NCBI RefSeq assembly: GCF_017354985.1
Contig: NZ_CP071501.1
Location: 3,635,001 to 3,699,000 of the forward strand
DNA: 64,000 bases
Direction of reading: 5' to 3'
Source: Shewanella cyperi
GTDB taxonomy: Bacteria; Pseudomonadota; Gammaproteobacteria; Enterobacterales; Shewanellaceae
Of the stretch, positions 18,141 through 24,133 are shown in pieces. The position numbers were made by a program, and so were the translations under genes. The notes below the pieces were generated by a model. The model worked only from the letters and a program-made list of their open reading frames with translations, had not been told where the DNA came from and did not search any database. Every line of letters starts with the position of its first letter. Position 1 is the stretch's first letter.

Positions 18141-18365
18141 AGTGTCCTTACCGGAGGGCCAAAAACGCTCCGGTAAGGACACTCTGGCAGTCGGGCTTGG
18201 GCAAGTAAGTGTCGGCGGTTGACCTTGCTGATATCCGCGAGTTTGGTTATTCGCATTACTTGTGTTCGCCGCAGGAGCCTTGCCTCAGTCTAGGAGCGCG
18301 GATGTGACCGCTTAACGCCCTCGAGGGTTGCTCGCACCGCTGCCGCAGCCCGGTACTGCCAGAGT
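18141..18365 (-). ncRNA. Candidate bridge RNA region of IS element 1
   Basis: The non-coding end downstream of the transposase is highly structured. A perfect 16-bp hairpin lies at 18141-18183 (AGTGTCCTTACCGGAG and its complement, 11-base loop). A long-range repeat pairs ACTCTGGCAGT (18181-18191) with ACTGCCAGAGT (18355-18365), continued by CGGGCT/AGCCCG. Inside the enclosed loop, TAACGCC (18313-18319) is the reverse complement of GGCGTTA, the attC core the element entered. In IS1111-type elements this end is where the bridge RNA is expected. RNA ends are not defined. Confidence 0.5.
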
Positions 18366-18382
18366 GATTGCTTAAATCAGCT

Positions 18383-19510
18383 TCAGAACGCTTGTATTGG
18401 TTTCTCGGCGTCAAAGCCCTGCGCCAGGTCCCAGATGTAACCGGTCAGCTCCCGTGCCACCGCAGTGACCACCTTGTTGTACTCTTTGCCCCGCGCCTTC
18501 AGGGCATGGAACCGTCGGCACAGGCGTTGCTGCACTTCCCAGGAGCGGGTTTGCAACTTGATGGAATGCGCCTGCTGACGACTTTCCAGCTCCCGCGAGA
18601 CCCGGGCTGGAAATCGATAGGCCCACGCCGATTCGATTAAGATGCGCCTGGCATGACCATTGCCACATTTGGTGATACCACCCCTTCGTTCCCGCTGGCC
18701 ACTGGAGCGTTCACTGGGTGTCAGGCCGACAAAGTTCATTAAGGAACGCGGCGAGGCAAAGCGCCGCAGGTCACCCAGCTCGGCCAACAAGGTCATGGCG
18801 GACAGAAAACGCACGCCCCGCAGCACCGTCAGGCGCTGCACCAGCGGATACCAGCGCCAGCTTTCAGCCAGGCTTTGCAGTTCTAACTCCAGCCGCTGCA
18901 AGCGCTCATAGCGCTCGGTCACGGTGTGGATGTAATGCTGGAAGGTAATTTTGCTGGCACTTTCCGGGAAGCTGATATCCGCCAGATGACGCCGATAGGC
19001 TTCGGTCCAGTGTTGGCGACCGCTGCAGGGGTGGCCATGACGCAGCAGGAAGGATTTCAGCCGTTGCCGCGCCTGACGCAAGTCGAGCATGGCATCCTCC
19101 CGGCAGCGGATAAGGTCGCGGATGGCCTCGTCCCGTTCGTCCGGAACATAGATAGACTTCAAGTCACCACTGCGGGCCAGTCTGGCCAAGGTCATGGCAT
19201 CGCGTTTATCGGTTTTAACTCTGTCTCCCGGGGCCTTGGGGATGAGCGCCGGCGCTACCACCCAGCATTCAATGCCACGGCGCAACAGATGACGATAGAG
19301 CCAGAAACCGCAGGGACCGGCTTCATAAATGACGCACAGCTTGCTGGCTTTGGCTGTTTGGTTTTTAAAGAGTTTATTAAGTGAACGCAGGTTGGTTGGA
19401 ACTGTGCCATGGTAGTGCACTGTGTCAGCCGGCTTATCAGAAACCCAGGCCACGTCAGTGGTCTCCTTGTGCACGTCCAAACCGATAAAAAGTGTGTTAG
19501 CTTTAGACAT
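18383..19510 (-). CDS. IS110-family transposase (recombinase), element 1
   Basis: 375-aa recombinase of the IS110/IS1111 superfamily. The N-terminal RuvC-like domain has the DEDD residues Asp12 (GLDVHK), Glu63 (IYEAGPCG), Asp101 and Asp104 (KTDKRDA). The C-terminal Transposase_20 domain has VLRGVRFLSAMTLLAELGD and the serine-bearing GLTPSERSSGQ ... RGGITKCGNGHARR block with its catalytic-serine context. The gene is intact, so the element may be active. Its ribosome-binding site (AGGAGG) lies in one arm of an inverted repeat (19511-19520 with 19588-19597) that could mask it in read-through transcripts. Confidence 0.93.
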   Translation of the reverse strand: MSKANTLFIGLDVHKETTDVAWVSDKPADTVHYHGTVPTNLRSLNKLFKNQTAKASKLCVIYEAGPCGFWLYRHLLRRGIECWVVAPALIPKAPGDRVKTDKRDAMTLARLARSGDLKSIYVPDERDEAIRDLIRCREDAMLDLRQARQRLKSFLLRHGHPCSGRQHWTEAYRRHLADISFPESASKITFQHYIHTVTERYERLQRLELELQSLAESWRWYPLVQRLTVLRGVRFLSAMTLLAELGDLRRFASPRSLMNFVGLTPSERSSGQRERRGGITKCGNGHARRILIESAWAYRFPARVSRELESRQQAHSIKLQTRSWEVQQRLCRRFHALKARGKEYNKVVTAVARELTGYIWDLAQGFDAEKPIQAF

Positions 19511-19597
19511 GTCGGCCTCCTGTAATTGTTTGCCTATTGGATCAACAAACAGTGTGGCTCTGGTTTAACTAACCCACGAGAAAACACGGAGGCCGAC
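19511..19597 (-). promoter_or_regulatory. Inverted repeat masking the transposase ribosome-binding site
   Basis: GTCGGCCTCC at 19511-19520 is perfectly complementary to GGAGGCCGAC at 19588-19597. On the minus strand the proximal arm is the AGGAGG-containing leader directly before the transposase ATG. Transcripts entering from outside the element would fold both arms and hide the site. A transcript starting inside would not. Confidence 0.6.
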
Positions 19598-19641
19598 ACC
19601 TGCACAGGGAATCATTATGTCTAAGCATACAAGGAGCGTCA

Positions 19642-19902
19642 GTGCCTATTGGTGAAATTGCGGGAGAATTACTTGGCGGTGTGTTTAGGATTCTAGGCCA
19701 CTTCCTGATAGAAATAGTCCTAGAAGTATTAATTAAAGGTCTGGGGTATTTGATTTGTAGACCGTTCTCAAAGTCAATTAGCCCAGACGGCATCTTGGTT
19801 ATTGTGGTTGGTCTGCTGGCATGGGCAGCAATAGGCGTAGGGATATTAATCACCTTTAGCCACTTTCATTCGATGGAAACTGGAGTGGGAATAAATGCTT
19901 AA
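19642..19902 (+). CDS. Integron-cassette small membrane protein (cassette B)
   Basis: 86-aa protein with a GTG start at 19642 and AAGGAG six bases upstream. Two hydrophobic stretches are visible (about residues 14-40, and 51-70: ILVIVVGLLAWAAIGVGILI). The segment MPIGEIAGELLGGV...KGLGYLICRPFSK resembles a hypothetical protein type commonly seen in Vibrio/Shewanella integron cassettes; this is from memory of the family, not a search. Its leader begins TATGTCTAAGC, the right side of an attC core. The stop codon TAA is the first part of the next attC (TAACAAG). The role is unknown. Confidence 0.72.
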   Translation: MPIGEIAGELLGGVFRILGHFLIEIVLEVLIKGLGYLICRPFSKSISPDGILVIVVGLLAWAAIGVGILITFSHFHSMETGVGINA

Positions 19903-19907
19903 CAAGT
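19900..19907 (+). other. attC left core of cassette B, cut by IS element 2
   Basis: TAACAAGT overlaps the stop codon of the cassette B gene. Joined across the second IS to GTTGTTCAAGG (from 21101) it gives TAACAAGTTGTTCAAGG, a normal start of a Vibrio/Shewanella-type attC. The matching right arm was not clearly identified in 21103-21277. Confidence 0.6.
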
Positions 19908-19932
19908 GACTGTGGCATTCCGTCAATATTTA

Positions 19933-20895
19933 TTACGCCAATTCAGGTGATTTTTCGCCCCACCGAGTCCCGTTTTTCATCATGGTGTTGAGCGTGACCA
20001 AGAGCTTCCGCATGCAGGCTATCAATGCCACCTTGGGCAGTTTTCCCTGGGCCTTTAAATGTTCATAGTAGCATTTGAAAACCGGATTGCACTGGATGGC
20101 TGACATCATGGCCATAAACATCACGGTTCGCACCCTGGCTCGACCTCCGCGAATACGGCGTTTACCTGTGTAACTGCCGCTCTCGCGGCTCATGGGGGCA
20201 ACGCCTGCCAGCGCGGCGATTTCTTTGCGGTTGAGTTTGCCAAGCTCGGGTAAGTCGCTAAGTAAGGTGTATGCCAATACCTTGCCTACCCCGGGAACGC
20301 TGGTCAGTATGTCGGCTTTTTCACGCCAGCCTTTGAATTGCATGACCAGGGTATCCAACTGCTTGGTGAGTGTGTCTATCTGCTTTTCAAGGCTTTTGAG
20401 CATGGCTTTGATAGAAGCGTGTAGTGGCTTTGGCAGGATTTGCAGGCGATTTTTCTCCATGGTGGACATCTCCAGTAATTGGGTGCGTCTGACGAGTAAG
20501 TCTTTGACCAACCTGGATTGTTCATCTGGAATGGGCTTAATTTCTGGCTTGAGCGTGGCGCCAAACTGCGCCAGGACGCCGGCATCCAGCTTATCGGTTT
20601 TGGCGAGGACTCCTATCGCCTGAGCAAAGCGTCTGACCTGAATTGGATTGACCACCACGACCGGCAATCCGGCTTTATCACAGGCAAACACAAAGGCGTG
20701 TTCATAGCGGCCTGTGGCTTCAGTGACAATGCGACTGATGCGGTGGGATTGCAGTAATACAATAACCTTTTGGATCTCTGCTGCTTCATTGGCAACGGTG
20801 AAATGCAGATTCAACGGGTAAAGCATGATGTCGAGTTTGGACTTGCTGACGTCCACTCCGACCGTGATTTCAGATTGGATTTCCGTGTTATTCAT
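19933..20895 (-). CDS. IS110-family transposase (recombinase), element 2
   Basis: 320-aa IS110-family recombinase. The RuvC-like DEDD set is Asp15 (VGVDVSKSK), Glu59 (VTEATGRYE), Asp101 and Asp104 (KTDKLDA). The C-terminal domain has LTSVPGVGKVLAYTLL and LAGVAPMSRESGSYTGKRRIRGGR, containing the conserved serine and the GG-R motif. The gene is full length with an ATG at 20895. Such recombinases work with a bridge RNA that pairs with target and donor DNA. Confidence 0.93.
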   Translation of the reverse strand: MNNTEIQSEITVGVDVSKSKLDIMLYPLNLHFTVANEAAEIQKVIVLLQSHRISRIVTEATGRYEHAFVFACDKAGLPVVVVNPIQVRRFAQAIGVLAKTDKLDAGVLAQFGATLKPEIKPIPDEQSRLVKDLLVRRTQLLEMSTMEKNRLQILPKPLHASIKAMLKSLEKQIDTLTKQLDTLVMQFKGWREKADILTSVPGVGKVLAYTLLSDLPELGKLNRKEIAALAGVAPMSRESGSYTGKRRIRGGRARVRTVMFMAMMSAIQCNPVFKCYYEHLKAQGKLPKVALIACMRKLLVTLNTMMKNGTRWGEKSPELA

Positions 20896-21096
20896 AATAA
20901 GCTGACTCTGCCTTGCTATACGGGCTCGAGGCCCCGATGACTGTTCGAGTTGTCGCTAAAGAGTCATGCAACGCTGCACACTTGTTACCGGTCTCTCGCA
21001 AGAGGAGCCTGCGCTAAATCGAGCTGCTGCATGAAGGCCCTCAATGGCCGTTGAGGGTGGGCCTCAATTTACCCAAAAACACACGGAATGAACCAT
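20896..21096 (-). ncRNA. Candidate bridge RNA region of IS element 2
   Basis: Non-coding end upstream of the transposase, about 200 bases, where IS110-group bridge RNAs are encoded. It contains stem-loops such as CCCTCAA (21038-21044) / TTGAGGG (21051-21057). ACTTGTTA (20980-20987) is the reverse complement of TAACAAGT, the attC core on one flank. AGTTGT (20948-20953) equals part of the other flank (AAGTTGTTC). Matches to opposite strands of the two target halves, about 30 bases apart, are what target-guide segments would look like. RNA boundaries are unknown. Confidence 0.5.
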
Positions 21097-21277
21097 ACAA
21101 GTTGTTCAAGGTTACTTCGCCAGCCAAGGCTAGCTCTGTGGAACTGGCGCGTGGCGCCATGAAGAGTCAACAGGCATGATAATCAAAAATTTAATAAAAA
21201 TGTTCAGTGACGTTCATGGAATGCCTCTTTTGTTTTTGTTTTAACATCGGCTTAATTCCTTAACTTACACAGCTATT

Positions 21278-21601
21278 TTGTTGTTTTTATTTTGGCCCTG
21301 GCCGAATGCAACATACTCATTGAATGGGCGAGAATTAAACTACTCAGAGTTTTGGTCTACCGGATTGGCGCCAGCGTTCATGATCTTCAGCAGCATCATG
21401 GTATCCATTTGTATTGCCACTGTTAACCGAAAGAAAGTTGGTCTTTGCGGAGCATTTTTATATTGGGCTTCTCTGATCGCCTTTCTGTGCTTTCACACCC
21501 TAACAGGCGCAGTTATTGGCTGTCTATTGATAGCATTATGGGCTTGGTATGTTCTCTCCAACGCAAAACTTAGGCAGTATTTTGCACCTGGCAACGCATA
21601 A
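21278..21601 (+). CDS. Integron-cassette membrane protein (cassette C)
   Basis: 107-aa predicted membrane protein with three hydrophobic segments (about residues 30-48, 55-72 and 74-92) and a short N-terminal hydrophobic piece. The frame has no ATG near its beginning: TTG at 21278 or 21281 is the only start available before an upstream stop, so the N-terminus is uncertain and the gene could be 5'-truncated. The stop codon forms part of an attC site (TAAC at 21599-21602). The region is markedly AT-richer than the flanking core genes, in keeping with an acquired cassette. No family was recognised. Confidence 0.55.
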   Translation: MLFLFWPWPNATYSLNGRELNYSEFWSTGLAPAFMIFSSIMVSICIATVNRKKVGLCGAFLYWASLIAFLCFHTLTGAVIGCLLIALWAWYVLSNAKLRQYFAPGNA

Positions 21602-21650
21602 CCAGTTGCTCAAGTTTACTCCGCCAGCCCCTCCTTAAAACGTTATGAGC
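21597..21650 (+). other. attC-like site of cassette C
   Basis: CATAAC (21597-21602) and GTTATG (21642-21647) are perfect inverted repeats enclosing about 39 bases, with further partial pairing (CTCAAG against CTTAAA). The first TAA is the stop of cassette C and the final ATG is in frame with cassette D. Confidence 0.7.
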
Positions 21651-21671
21651 CATCCAGACCCGGGGTTTAGC

Positions 21672-22217
21672 ATGAAAAAATGGATTTATTTATCACTCGC
21701 AACAGCAATTTTCGTTGCAATATTCGGCGCATGGCAATTAGGTTTCTTCGCAAAAAACTTCGATGACATTAAAGGGAAAACCATTCAAAGCGTTGCACTT
21801 CAAGACTTATATGGAAACTCCAAGTCATTTAACGAATTAGAAAATAGCGAAACCGTCATTTATTTTTTTGCATCTTGGTGTGCGCCCTGCTTTAAAACGC
21901 TAAAGCAACTGCAAACACTTAATAACAAAAGCCAATTTAAAATTAATCTACTCGCAGTAGCCTTGGACAAAGATATAGATGGTGTCAAAAACATGATCCG
22001 TCGCGCTAACTACTCAGGTGATGTTTGGCTAGTTAAAGAAGGCACAACGGCTTTACAACAAAAATGGTTCGGTAACGAAAAGCGGGCTGTACCCTATGTA
22101 ATAAAACTAAATCAAGAAACAGAAATTTTAGAAAGCTCTTACACTATTAAAAGTGACGAGGATTGGCTTTCGGTGTTAGTAAACGGTAGTAGCTTAAATG
22201 CGCGAGATGGCTTATAA
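21672..22217 (+). CDS. TlpA/DsbE-like membrane-anchored thioredoxin (cassette D)
   Basis: 181-aa thiol-disulfide protein, anchored by an N-terminal membrane segment (KKWIYLSLATAIFVAIFGAW) and facing the periplasm. The thioredoxin active site is WCAPC within YFFASWCAPCFKTLKQL, and a cis-proline occurs in RAVPYVIKL. Start: ATG at 21672 directly before the Lys-rich start of the signal anchor. An in-frame ATG at 21645 inside the attC would add nine residues. It is AT-rich like its neighbours. TlpA-type proteins reduce or resolve disulfides; the partner here is unknown. The stop overlaps an attC site, so this is a cassette gene with a recognisable function. Confidence 0.8.
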   Translation: MKKWIYLSLATAIFVAIFGAWQLGFFAKNFDDIKGKTIQSVALQDLYGNSKSFNELENSETVIYFFASWCAPCFKTLKQLQTLNNKSQFKINLLAVALDKDIDGVKNMIRRANYSGDVWLVKEGTTALQQKWFGNEKRAVPYVIKLNQETEILESSYTIKSDEDWLSVLVNGSSLNARDGL

Positions 22218-22292
22218 CAAGTTAAATCATCGGAAAACCATTCGTAGGGCATAACCCAAAAGCGCTCGCGTTCTCCGCTGTTTAAAGCGTTA
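22215..22292 (+). other. attC-like site of cassette D
   Basis: TAACAAGTTAAA (22215-22226) pairs with TTTAAAGCGTTA (22281-22292) as an imperfect palindrome of 78 bases. It begins in the stop codon of the thioredoxin-like gene. It is the last site of the array; core genes resume directly afterwards. Confidence 0.75.
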
Positions 22293-22308
22293 ATCTTCAA
22301 TCAAAAAC

Positions 22309-22334
22309 AAAAGGCACCCTGGGGTGCCTTTTTG
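22309..22334 (-). terminator. Terminator after the DUF3012 gene
   Basis: GGCACCC (22313-22319) / GGGTGCC (22322-22328) flanked by A and T runs; the minus-strand reading is followed by TTTTGTTTTTG. Confidence 0.85.
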
Positions 22335-22350
22335 CTATTCCTGCGTCGGA

Positions 22351-22527
22351 TTACTTGAACACGCAGTGCTTGGCGTAATCGGACGCCTCGTTGGCGGTCC
22401 AGTCACCTTTTGGCTTTTCTTTCATCATCTTGCACCAGGCTTCGCTGCCCACTTCAGGGGTACAGGCGCCCAGGGCTGCCACCATGGCCACGGCGGCCAG
22501 CAGCTTGAAATAAGTTTTACTCAGCAT
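22351..22527 (-). CDS. DUF3012-type small lipoprotein
   Basis: 58-aa lipoprotein. The signal ends in a lipobox (ALGAC, Cys22). The mature part EVGSEAWCKMMKEKPKGDWTANEASDYAKHC matches the DUF3012 pattern of SExWC ... KPKGDWT ... DYxKxC. Two cysteines in the mature part could form a disulfide. A GAGG-containing ribosome-binding site precedes the ATG at 22527, and a terminator lies 17 bases past the stop. The function of the family is unknown. Confidence 0.85.
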   Translation of the reverse strand: MLSKTYFKLLAAVAMVAALGACTPEVGSEAWCKMMKEKPKGDWTANEASDYAKHCVFK

Positions 22528-22558
22528 TGTGCTTCCTCTTCAATTCTTTTGCATTGCC

Positions 22559-22930
22559 TCAGCCACGCACGGCCGAGCGCTTGATAATCCATTCCACTGC
22601 CCTGGGCTTTTGCTCCAGCGGAAACCAGGCGACTTCACCGCTGACGAACGGGCCCAGCAAACGCACGGCATTGCCGACCCAATCCGGACCACCGACAAAC
22701 ACCAGGGCATCGAACGGCGGTAATTGTACCTCACCGGGGCCGGAAAGCGACAATTGCTCCCAACCTTCCAGCAACACATCGGCCTCGATATAGAGACACA
22801 CCTGGCCCCAGTTTTCCCGGTAACTCTTAATGGCGGGCTGCAATCGGGTGCGATAATCCTGGGCCGACAGGCGACCGCTGGCAAAAAGACTGATAACACC
22901 CTTAGCAATATCCGGGATCTGGCATAACAT
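22559..22930 (-). CDS. STAS/SpoIIAA-like protein
   Basis: 123-aa protein, probably of the SpoIIAA-like/STAS superfamily seen in many marine gammaproteobacteria. It starts LCQIPDIAKGVISLFASGRLSAQDY, followed by KSYRENWGQVCLYIEADVLLEGWE and VGGPDWVGNAVRLLGPF, and ends in a basic tail. The ATG at 22930 is preferred: it follows GGAGAG and starts at the domain boundary. A longer frame from 22984 adds 18 residues without domain sense. It is soluble. Function in this family is not established, though STAS folds usually bind partners. Confidence 0.65.
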   Translation of the reverse strand: MLCQIPDIAKGVISLFASGRLSAQDYRTRLQPAIKSYRENWGQVCLYIEADVLLEGWEQLSLSGPGEVQLPPFDALVFVGGPDWVGNAVRLLGPFVSGEVAWFPLEQKPRAVEWIIKRSAVRG

Positions 22931-23021
22931 AGAGGCTCTCCGAGGGAAAACAAACGCCGGCCAATGGCTAGGCGGGTCGGCCAATCATAGCAAATCCCTT
23001 GTCAGCCATTAACTGCAAAGC

Positions 23022-23441
23022 ATGTCCATGATCACAATATCGCAAAGGGTTGTCATTCAGGAGCAGGAAATCGAGTGGCAATTTATCCGCTCCAGCGGCG
23101 CCGGGGGCCAGAATGTCAACAAGGTGTCCACCTGTGCCCAGCTGATCTTCGATATCCGCGTCTCATCCCTGCCCGACTTTTACAAGGAGCGCCTGCTGGC
23201 CAAAAGCGATCACCGCATCAGCCAGAGCGGCAAGATCATTATCAAGTGCCAGGACAGTCGCAGTCAGGAGGCCAATCGCCAGACCGCGCTGGCGCAATTT
23301 ATCGAACTGGTGCGTTCGGTCAATGTGGTGCAGAAAAAACGTATTCCCACCAAGGCCAGCCGCTCCAGCCAGAAAAAGCGGGTCGACAGCAAGAAGCAAC
23401 GCGGTGCCACCAAGGCGATGCGGGGCAAGGTCGGGGTTTAG
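23022..23441 (+). CDS. arfB: Alternative ribosome-rescue factor ArfB (peptidyl-tRNA hydrolase)
   Basis: 139-aa class I release-factor-like hydrolase that frees peptide from ribosomes stalled on non-stop mRNA. It has the catalytic GGQ in RSSGAGGQNVNKVST, the usual SDHRISQSGKI segment, and the basic, lysine-rich C-terminal tail (SRSSQKKRVDSKKQR) that enters the empty mRNA channel. It lacks the codon-recognition domain of RF1 and RF2, and its length matches E. coli ArfB/YaeJ (about 140 aa). Two starts are possible (23022 and 23028). It ends 16 bases before a convergent gene. Confidence 0.95.
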   Translation: MSMITISQRVVIQEQEIEWQFIRSSGAGGQNVNKVSTCAQLIFDIRVSSLPDFYKERLLAKSDHRISQSGKIIIKCQDSRSQEANRQTALAQFIELVRSVNVVQKKRIPTKASRSSQKKRVDSKKQRGATKAMRGKVGV

Positions 23442-23457
23442 CTCACATAACAAAAAG

Positions 23458-24042
23458 TCAAAGCTGTTCCAGACTGAGTACCAGATTCCAATAGATGGGA
23501 TGAAAGCCGTAGCCGCCGTGAATAAACTCTGTGATAGCGTCGGCCTTGGACCAGCCCTGCTCCAGGATCCGGTAGGCCGCCACCACGGCGCCGGTGCGAT
23601 CCGAACCATGCCAGCAATGCACCAACGTCTGCTCATTGGTGGCTGAGATATAGGCTACCGCCTCGCGCAGCTGCGCCGGTGTCACCTCGGCGGCATTCAT
23701 GGGCATACGTTTCAGGCTGAGACGTGCATCCCGGGTTAGCCGGCCGTCATCATGGTACTGGCGCAGGTTGAGCACCCGGCTCACCCCCTGCTCCGCCAGC
23801 ACGGCAAAATCCGCTCTGGACGGCTGGGCGCAGCGAATAAGGCGGGCATCGATGCGAAAACAATTGTCGAGCCCTTCCAGTCTTTCCTCGGGCAGTACCG
23901 GGGAAGCCAAAGGCTGGGCCCATTGAGCGGGGCGCACCTGCGGCGCAACATAGGCAGAGTTTTCCGGCAGACTGCCGCAGCCGGGCAAGGACAGCATTAC
24001 CAGCCAGACGAATAAAGTTAACCGCCGCACATTTCCGTTCAC
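23458..24042 (-). CDS. Lipoprotein with dual-specificity/tyrosine phosphatase domain
   Basis: 194-aa protein. The N-terminus has a lipoprotein signal (LVMLSLPGC). The catalytic core has the cysteine phosphatase P-loop HCWHGSDRTG (CX5R) and an upstream VSRVLNLRQYHDD segment of the DSP/PTP-like fold; a candidate general acid is harder to assign. The combination points to a phosphatase acting on the periplasmic side or at the outer membrane, unlike most bacterial PTPs, which are cytoplasmic or freely secreted. It is divergent from the large lipoprotein at 24134, with a 91-base shared spacer. Substrate unknown. Confidence 0.82.
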   Translation of the reverse strand: MNGNVRRLTLFVWLVMLSLPGCGSLPENSAYVAPQVRPAQWAQPLASPVLPEERLEGLDNCFRIDARLIRCAQPSRADFAVLAEQGVSRVLNLRQYHDDGRLTRDARLSLKRMPMNAAEVTPAQLREAVAYISATNEQTLVHCWHGSDRTGAVVAAYRILEQGWSKADAITEFIHGGYGFHPIYWNLVLSLEQL

Positions 24043-24133
24043 AGCCTCATGCTCCCCGCCTGCTTTGCTTACATTCCCCGAGGGAACTGGTTATACTCGG
24101 TCGTTAAATTAATGTGGCAAGCCTTTTAAATCA

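Larger units (their letters stand above)
18112..19616 (-). mobile_element. IS110-superfamily element 1 (IS1111-type architecture) in an attC core
   Basis: About 1.5-kb element with one transposase gene on the minus strand. Subterminal inverted repeats are present: ATGATTTCCTTTG (18115-18127) and, inverted, ATGATTCCCTGTG (19615-19603), matching at 11 of 13 positions. They lie 3 and 1 bases inside the ends. Subterminal repeats and a long non-coding stretch (about 270 bases) downstream of the transposase are features of the IS1111 group, part of which (IS1111-attC) is known to target integron attC sites. Removing 18112-19616 restores a continuous attC core. The exact end is ambiguous by one T. 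Confidence 0.78.
19908..21096 (-). mobile_element. IS110-family element 2 (IS110-type architecture) in an attC core
   Basis: About 1.2-kb element with one minus-strand transposase. ACAAGT occurs at both junctions (19902-19907 and 21097-21102), as expected of a shared core at the crossover. About 200 non-coding bases lie upstream of the transposase and only about 25 downstream, the layout of the IS110 group with its bridge RNA in the left end. No terminal inverted repeats were seen, also as expected. It belongs to a different subgroup from element 1: the transposases differ in length and sequence. Confidence 0.78.

Noticed and set aside
18141..18183. 16-bp hairpin as intrinsic terminator of cassette A
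   Set aside because: No T-run follows on either strand, and it lies inside the IS end with a further long-range pairing.
21103..21277. Right arm of the cassette B attC
   Set aside because: Several partial candidates exist (for example GTTCATG near 21214) but none pairs well with TAACAAGTTGTTCAAG, so it was not annotated.
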